9,920 nt of DNA from Bacillota bacterium (GTDB lineage Bacteria; Bacillota; Negativicutes; Sporomusales; UBA7701), in contig JAEZLU010000236.1 in assembly GCA_023415075.1 (NCBI GenBank), positions 1 to 9,920 on the forward strand. Reading direction: 5' to 3'. Both the position numbers and the translations under genes were made by a program. Positions 5,460-9,920 of this stretch are shown here, one piece after another. The notes beneath the pieces were generated by a model that was given only the letters and a program-made list of their open reading frames with translations, was not told the origin of the DNA and ran no database searches. Position 1 is the stretch's first letter. The number at the start of each line of letters is the position of its first letter.

Positions 5460-6446
5460 CTAGCGGAAATGGTTGTAGCCCTTGGGCTCCAGGCGGCTGG
5501 TGCCGGCATCGGTGACGAGGACAACCTCGCCGGCCCGCCCGGTGACCTCACCGACCGCGGTCAGCCGGCCGGCGCCAGCTGGCAGGCCGGCCCAGGCCTC
5601 TTGGCTGAGGGTGAAGATAAGCTGAAAGTCTTCGCCGCCATAGAGGGCGTAGTCAAGCGGCCGGCGGCCGGCGGCAGCCGCCGCCTGGCGGATCGCCGGC
5701 GAAAGGGGTATCCTGTCGGCGAAAATCCGCAGGCCGACCTTGCTGGCGTGGGCTATTTCGTTGGCCTCGCTGGCCAGGCCGTCGCTGATGTCGTCGGCGC
5801 TGCTGGCGCCCCAGCCGGCCAACTGCCGGCCGATGTCCAGCCGCGGCCGGGGTGTCAGGTGGGCGGTGACCAGCGGCCAGGCATAGTCGTGCTGCTGCCA
5901 GTCGGCGGTGGCCAAAAGCTCGAGGCCGGCGGCCGAGTCGCCGAGGGTGCCGGTGACGGCCACCACGTCCCCGGGCCGGGCGTCCGAACGCCTAAGAAGC
6001 CCGGCCGGCGGCACCTCGCCGACGACGGCGACGTTGACCACCAGCCCGGACGGGCTGGAGACGGTGTCGCCGCCGACGATGTTCACGCCGAACTCGCGGC
6101 AGATTTCTTTCATCCCTTTATACAGCTCAATGACATATTCGACCGCCAGCCGCGGCGGCAGGCCGAGGGAAACGACGGCCTGGCGGGGCCGGCCGCCCAT
6201 GGCGGCAATGTCGCTGAGGTTGACGGCGACCGCTTTGTAGCCGAGCTGACAGGGGCTGGTGGTAGACAGGGAAAAATGGACATTCTCGACCAGCATGTCG
6301 GTGGTCAAAAGCTCCAGCATTCCCGGCCCGGGCCGGTATACGGCGGCATCGTCGCCGATCCCCAGGACGACGCTGGCCGGATCAACGATGGTATTTTCTT
6401 TTATCAGGTCGATAAGACCGAACTCGCCTACTTCTCTGAGATGCAT
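5460..6446 (-). CDS. thiL: ThiL, thiamine-monophosphate kinase
   Basis: A 328-residue AIR-synthase/PurM-fold kinase that phosphorylates thiamine monophosphate to the active cofactor thiamine diphosphate with ATP. All usual motifs are present: GIGDDAA (29-35), TTDMLVENVHF (48-58), NLSDIAAMGG (76-85), GGDTV (125-129), DISDGL (219-224) and YGGEDFQL (269-276). Their Asp residues form the Mg-ATP sites. It is the first gene of the thiL-tsaE-tsaB-rimI operon. The ATG at 6444-6446 has a GGGGAAG ribosome binding site. The 5' leader predicted from the upstream promoter is about 40 bases, too short for a TPP riboswitch. This suggests constitutive expression with the tRNA-modification genes rather than thiamine feedback. 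Confidence 0.96.
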   Translation of the reverse strand: MHLREVGEFGLIDLIKENTIVDPASVVLGIGDDAAVYRPGPGMLELLTTDMLVENVHFSLSTTSPCQLGYKAVAVNLSDIAAMGGRPRQAVVSLGLPPRLAVEYVIELYKGMKEICREFGVNIVGGDTVSSPSGLVVNVAVVGEVPPAGLLRRSDARPGDVVAVTGTLGDSAAGLELLATADWQQHDYAWPLVTAHLTPRPRLDIGRQLAGWGASSADDISDGLASEANEIAHASKVGLRIFADRIPLSPAIRQAAAAAGRRPLDYALYGGEDFQLIFTLSQEAWAGLPAGAGRLTAVGEVTGRAGEVVLVTDAGTSRLEPKGYNHFR

Positions 6447-6493
6447 AGCTTCCCCGCTCAGTCAATTCTTGGCTTATCTTGCCATTTCCCTTT

Positions 6494-6502
6494 AGTATAC
6501 CA
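6494..6502 (-). promoter_or_regulatory. extended -10 promoter for the thiL operon
   Basis: On the minus strand TATACT (6499-6494) is preceded by TGN (6502-6500), an extended -10 element of the sigma-A type. The -35 region 17 bases upstream (TACAAC, 6522-6517) is poor, which extended -10 promoters tolerate. The start of transcription would be near 6487, about 40 bases before the thiL ATG. Confidence 0.55.
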
Positions 6503-6503
6503 C

Positions 6504-6546
6504 GCCGGCAAAAAAAGTTGTACCCGGGTAAAGGATTATGGCCGGC
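6504..6546. repeat. nested palindromes in the thiL/regulator divergent gap
   Basis: The perfect 10-base palindrome TACCCGGGTA (6521-6530) is flanked almost symmetrically by GCCGGC at 6504-6509 and 6541-6546, whose centres are 19 and 18 bases away. The central palindrome overlaps the thiL -35 region. A weaker inverted repeat, TTTAAC-N7-GTAAAA (6551-6569), lies closer to the regulator gene. Any of these could be operator sites, for example for autoregulation. GCCGGC alone is common in this GC-rich DNA, so the flanking copies are weak evidence. Confidence 0.35.
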
Positions 6547-6606
6547 GGCGTTTAACTGAGTATGTAAAAGTTTGTTAGCTATTTTCCCAGCGGAAAGAGG
6601 ACGGCG

Positions 6607-8169
6607 ATGCAGCTTTTGCGCCTGAAGATCCCCAATATCGACCGGGTCGGCCTGGTGCTGGACATATCCCAGATACTGGCCGCCCGCCGCTTCAACATCC
6701 TGGCCATGGAGGTCGAACTGAACACCGCCTATGTCGAAACCGAGGTGACTTCGCCGGCCGATAAGGATTACGTCATCGATGCCCTCAGGAGCATCCCCCA
6801 GGTTATCGGCGTCCAGGAAATCGACCTGATGCCCCACCAGGTGAAAGCCGAGGCGATCAAAGCCGTGCTGGCCTCGGTAGGCGAGGGCATAATCGCCATC
6901 AACCGCGAAGGCCTGGTGACCCACTACAACCCGGCGGCCGAAAAGATCATTCGCCTGCCGTACGACGAAGTTATCGGCCGGCCGCTCAACGAACTGTCGC
7001 CCGGCCTGCCGCTTCTGGAGACGCTGAAGACCGGTGCTGTCTACAACAACCGGGAAATCCTCCTCGAACGGACGAAGAGCCATTACCTGGCCAGCGGCCG
7101 GCCGATCCTCGACCAGCGGGGCCGAGTGATCGGCGCCGTCGCCGTGCTCAAGGACATAAGCGACGTGCGGGCTCTCGTGTATACCGTCACCGGCCAGCTG
7201 ACCTTCACCTTCGACGAAATTCTCTATGTAAGCGATGCCATGCGACGGGTGGTGACTATGGCCAAAACCATCGCCCGCGGCGACTCAACCGTGCTAATTC
7301 GCGGCGAGACCGGCACCGGCAAAGAGCTGTTCGCCCGGGCCATCCACGCCGCCTCCCCCCGCGCCGGCAAAGTTTTCGTGCCCCTCAACTGCGCCGCCAT
7401 CCCCGACACCCTGCTGGAGAGCGAGCTGTTCGGCTACGAGGAGGGAGCCTTCACCGGCGCCGTCAAAGGCGGCAAACAGGGCCTTTTCGAATTCGCCAAC
7501 AACGGTACCCTGTTCCTCGACGAAATCGGCGAACTCTCTTCCCACCTGCAGGTCAAACTGCTGCGGGTGCTCCAGGACGGCAAGGTCCGCCGGGTCGGCG
7601 GCACCCGGGAAATCCCGGTCAATGTCCGCATCCTGGCGGCCACCAACCGCAACCTTGAAGATATGATCGCCAAGGGTACCTTCCGCGAGGACCTCTACTA
7701 CCGCCTGAATGTTATCCCGCTGTTCCTGCCGCCCCTGCGCGAACGCCAGGACGACATCACCCTGCTGGCCAAGCATTTCCTGGAGCGGTTCGCCGCCAAA
7801 TTGCAGAAACCGGTCAGCGCCATGAGCGATACCGCCGTCGCCAAGCTGGCCCGTTACCACTGGCCGGGCAATATCCGCGAACTGGAAAACGTGATGGAGC
7901 GGGCCTTTAACATCGTCGGCGGCCGGCTCATCCTCAGCGACCATATTATCCTCGACCAGGGCCGCACACCGACGCCGCGCTGGACCGAAACCACCGACCG
8001 GCCGCTGGAGGAAGCTCTGGCCGAAGTGGAAAAAGAGCTGCTGGCCCGGGCGCTGGCCAAACACCGGACCTCGCGGCGGGTAGGCGCCGCCCTCGGCCTG
8101 TCCCACACCGCCGTGCTCAAAAAGCTGCGGAAATACGGCCTCAGTATCACCAATGACGAAAGGGGTTAA
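6607..8169 (+). CDS. sigma-54-dependent transcriptional activator, ACT-PAS-AAA+-HTH (TyrR-type)
   Basis: A 520-residue activator with TyrR-like architecture. Residues 1-76 form an ACT domain, a fold that commonly binds amino acids. Residues 82-190 are a PAS domain (IIAINREGLVTHYNPAAEKI). Residues about 205-435 are the AAA+ domain with Walker A GETGTGKE (233-240), the sigma-54 contact loop GAFTGA (280-285), Walker B TLFLDEIGE (301-309), and the YHWPGNIRELENV segment (417-429). Residues 488-512 are a TyrR-type helix-turn-helix. The intact GAFTGA means it should remodel sigma-54 polymerase, unlike E. coli TyrR, which works with sigma-70. The ATG has an AGAGG site nearby. alr follows after 9 bases, so the two are probably co-transcribed. 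I see no clear -24/-12 promoter in the window; its targets may lie elsewhere. The effector is unknown, and an aromatic or other amino acid is a guess from the ACT domain. Confidence 0.93.
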   Translation: MQLLRLKIPNIDRVGLVLDISQILAARRFNILAMEVELNTAYVETEVTSPADKDYVIDALRSIPQVIGVQEIDLMPHQVKAEAIKAVLASVGEGIIAINREGLVTHYNPAAEKIIRLPYDEVIGRPLNELSPGLPLLETLKTGAVYNNREILLERTKSHYLASGRPILDQRGRVIGAVAVLKDISDVRALVYTVTGQLTFTFDEILYVSDAMRRVVTMAKTIARGDSTVLIRGETGTGKELFARAIHAASPRAGKVFVPLNCAAIPDTLLESELFGYEEGAFTGAVKGGKQGLFEFANNGTLFLDEIGELSSHLQVKLLRVLQDGKVRRVGGTREIPVNVRILAATNRNLEDMIAKGTFREDLYYRLNVIPLFLPPLRERQDDITLLAKHFLERFAAKLQKPVSAMSDTAVAKLARYHWPGNIRELENVMERAFNIVGGRLILSDHIILDQGRTPTPRWTETTDRPLEEALAEVEKELLARALAKHRTSRRVGAALGLSHTAVLKKLRKYGLSITNDERG

Positions 8170-8178
8170 GGCTATTAT

Positions 8179-9291
8179 ATGAGACCGACCTATGCCGAAA
8201 TCGACCTGGCGGCCATCCGCCACAACATCCGCCAGTTCCGGGCGGCTGTCGGCCCGTCCGTCCGGCTGATGGCCGTGGTCAAAGCCAACGCCTACGGCCA
8301 CGGAGCCGTCAAAGTGAGCCGGGCGGCCCTGGAAGCCGGCGCCGACTGCCTGGCGGTAGCCATCCCCGAAGAGGGAGCCGAGCTGCGGGCCGCCGGCCTG
8401 GCCGTGCCTATCCTCGTCCTCGGGCTGACCCTGCCGGAGCAGGCCAAGCTAGTTGTCGAGCACCACCTTATGCCGGCGGTCGCCACCAAAGACAGCATCC
8501 GGGCTCTGGCAGCCGCCGCCCGTGACCAGGGCCGCCGCTGCCAGATCGCCCTGAAGGTCGATACCGGCATGGGCCGGATCGGCGTCTTTCCAAGCCAGAT
8601 TGAGGATTTCCGCCAGTATATCAAGGCCAGCCCCGGGGTCGAACTCATCGGCGTCTTCACCCATCTGGCGACCGCCGATGCGGCCGACAAAACGTATGCC
8701 AACCGCCAGCTCGAAATCTTCAAGAAAGCGGTGGACAGTCTGACCGCCCAGGTCAAGCTTACCTATATCTCGGCCGCCAACAGCGCCACCCTCATCGACC
8801 TGCCGCAGGGCCGTTTCAACACCGTAAGGCCCGGCATCATCCTGTACGGCCTGCCGCCGTCCCACGAAATGCAGCGCTCGCTCGACCTCAGGCCAGCCAT
8901 GCAGTTCAAGACCCGGATCGCCTACATAAAGGAAGTTCCCGCCGGCACGGCCGTCAGCTACGGCTGCACTTTCAGGACCGAACGGACCAGCTTCCTGGCC
9001 ACTCTGCCGGTGGGCTACGCCGACGGGTACAGCCGCCACCTGTCCAACAAGGCGGCCGTCCTTATCGGCGGCAAACGGCGGCCGGTGGTCGGCCGAGTGT
9101 GCATGGACCAGATAATCGTCGACCTGGGGCCGGAGGGCGACGCCACCGTCGGCGACGAAGCTGTCCTATTCGGCCGTCAGGGCGGCGGGGAAATCACCCT
9201 CACCGAGCTGGCCGACCTTGCCGGCACCATCAACTACGAGCTGGCCTGCGCCGTCAGCGCCCGCGTGCCTCGGCTGTATGTAAACGAGTAA
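8179..9291 (+). CDS. alr: alanine racemase
   Basis: A 370-residue PLP-dependent enzyme that interconverts L- and D-alanine, supplying D-Ala for peptidoglycan; in spore-formers a racemase may also modulate germination. The PLP-binding lysine is K35 in VVKANAYGHG. R133 in MGRIG and R217 in RPGI contact the cofactor and substrate region. Y261 in AVSYGCTF is the second catalytic base, and CMDQ (308-311) lies in the C-terminal beta domain. The length and all key residues are normal. It begins 9 bases after the regulator stop codon with AAAGGGG/AAGG upstream, so it looks translationally linked to the ACT-domain activator. Confidence 0.96.
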   Translation: MRPTYAEIDLAAIRHNIRQFRAAVGPSVRLMAVVKANAYGHGAVKVSRAALEAGADCLAVAIPEEGAELRAAGLAVPILVLGLTLPEQAKLVVEHHLMPAVATKDSIRALAAAARDQGRRCQIALKVDTGMGRIGVFPSQIEDFRQYIKASPGVELIGVFTHLATADAADKTYANRQLEIFKKAVDSLTAQVKLTYISAANSATLIDLPQGRFNTVRPGIILYGLPPSHEMQRSLDLRPAMQFKTRIAYIKEVPAGTAVSYGCTFRTERTSFLATLPVGYADGYSRHLSNKAAVLIGGKRRPVVGRVCMDQIIVDLGPEGDATVGDEAVLFGRQGGGEITLTELADLAGTINYELACAVSARVPRLYVNE

Positions 9292-9315
9292 TCATGAAGG
9301 CGAGGAGAAAATGAG

Positions 9316-9920
9316 ATGAACTGGTATCTGAGTTACGGCGGCGAGCGCCTGGGGCCGCTGGACGACGCCCAGGCCCGCGAACACGCCCGCAAAAACTCGG
9401 ACGGTTTGGCCTGGCGCGAAGGTTTTGCCGAATGGGTACCGATCGCCAGGCTGGCCGAACTTACCGGCGCCGGTGGTCCGCCGGCCATCCCCGTGCCGCC
9501 TCCCTGCCCCGGCGGCCGGGCCGACGAAATCGACTACAAGGTCTTCGGCACGGAAATGCAGTTCGTCGAAATCGAGCTCGACCCGGGAGAGAGCGCGGTG
9601 GCCGAGGCCGGCGCCATGATGTACAAGGACAGCTCCGTCAATATGGACACCATCTTCGGTGACGGCTCGGCCAGAAGCCAGGGCAGCTTCTTCGACAAGC
9701 TCATGGGCGCCGGCAAGCGTATCCTCACCGGCGAGAGCCTGTTCATCACCGTCTTCACCCACCGCGGTTCAGGCAAAGCCAAGGTGGCCTTTGCCGCCCC
9801 CTTCCCCGGCAATATCATCCCGGTGCGCCTGTCGCAGGCCGGCGGCACTCTCATCTGCCAGAAGGACAGCTTCCTCTGCGCCGCTAAAGGGGTATCGATC
9901 GGCATCTACTTCCAGAAAAG
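9316..9920 (+). CDS. GYF_2-AIM24 family protein (5' part, cut by window end)
   Basis: The visible part is 201 residues, and the frame is open at the window edge. The ATG at 9316 has GAGGAGA (9302-9308) at good spacing and lies 24 bases after the alr stop. Residues 2-49 (WYLSYGGERLGPLDDAQA ... WREGFAEWVPIARLAEL) match the GYF_2 (DUF4339) domain, which usually binds peptides. A proline- and glycine-rich linker (about 51-69, including PPPC) follows. From about residue 72 the sequence matches the AIM24/TIGR00266 family: YKVFGTEMQFVEIELDPGESAVAEAGAMMY, then a glycine- and serine-rich turn and the LTGESLFITVF strand. AIM24-type proteins are beta-rich with poorly defined function, and no enzymatic role can be claimed. 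There is no signal peptide or membrane segment in the visible part. It may be the third gene of the regulator-alr transcript. Confidence 0.85.
   Translation, partial: MNWYLSYGGERLGPLDDAQAREHARKNSDGLAWREGFAEWVPIARLAELTGAGGPPAIPVPPPCPGGRADEIDYKVFGTEMQFVEIELDPGESAVAEAGAMMYKDSSVNMDTIFGDGSARSQGSFFDKLMGAGKRILTGESLFITVFTHRGSGKAKVAFAAPFPGNIIPVRLSQAGGTLICQKDSFLCAAKGVSIGIYFQK

Noticed and set aside
6471..6486. Sigma-54 -24/-12 promoter (GG ... GC) in the divergent gap
   Set aside because: The TTGGC and TTGCC elements have 8 bases between GG and GC instead of the required 10.
6447..6493. TPP riboswitch upstream of thiL
   Set aside because: The predicted leader is only about 40 bases and shows no conserved thi-box, so a TPP aptamer cannot fit.
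5223..6578. 451-codon plus-strand open frame opposite tsaE and thiL
   Set aside because: Low-complexity Gly/Ala/Asp/Arg translation with no domain or plausible ribosome binding site; tsaE and thiL on the other strand are unambiguous.
7294..8301. 335-codon minus-strand open frame opposite the sigma-54 activator
   Set aside because: Antisense shadow; the plus-strand frame holds all AAA+ motifs. The same applies to the minus-strand frame at 6382-7083.

Overview
The window looks like a core-genome segment of a GC-rich, endospore-forming member of the Firmicutes (Bacillota). The clearest pointer is a small acid-soluble spore protein gene at 3516-3716. The gene families, the strong GGAGG-type ribosome binding sites and the U-run terminators agree with this. 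A Sporomusa-like Negativicute or a GC-rich Clostridium relative would fit, but that finer placement is inference. I see no phage genes, insertion sequences, CRISPR array, tRNA or rRNA.

Layout. Positions 36-2039 (minus) hold a two-gene operon: a PdtaS-like sensor histidine kinase, then an ANTAR-domain response regulator that would act on RNA as an antiterminator. Positions 2040-2388 are a 349-base non-coding gap. On its minus strand, reading toward the kinase, it carries an intrinsic terminator and then a hairpin whose 3' arm overlaps the kinase Shine-Dalgarno sequence. On the plus strand it carries three perfect TTATCCACA DnaA boxes and one near-perfect box. Positions 2389-3405 (minus) are tsaD. 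The spore protein gene lies on the plus strand between tsaD and rimI, followed by two plus-strand terminators. Positions 3846-6446 (minus) are a compact operon read thiL, tsaE, tsaB, rimI, with overlapping or nearly touching genes. A 160-base divergent gap (6447-6606) follows, with a good extended -10 promoter for thiL and a nested palindromic arrangement. Positions 6607-9920 (plus) hold an ACT-PAS-AAA+-HTH sigma-54 activator of TyrR type, alanine racemase (alr), and the start of a GYF_2-AIM24 protein cut by the window end.

How the genes work together. TsaB, TsaE and TsaD are three of the proteins needed for the t6A37 modification of ANN-decoding tRNAs (TsaC is not in the window). RimI and ThiL are frequent neighbours of these genes. 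The kinase and ANTAR regulator form a signal-to-RNA switch. The sigma-54 activator is probably co-transcribed with alr, which suggests an amino-acid-sensing link to D-alanine supply or alanine use; this is inference.

Most of the window is ordinary housekeeping DNA. The parts worth a second look are non-coding: the DnaA-box cluster away from any visible dnaA/dnaN, and the structured leader of the ANTAR operon next to it.
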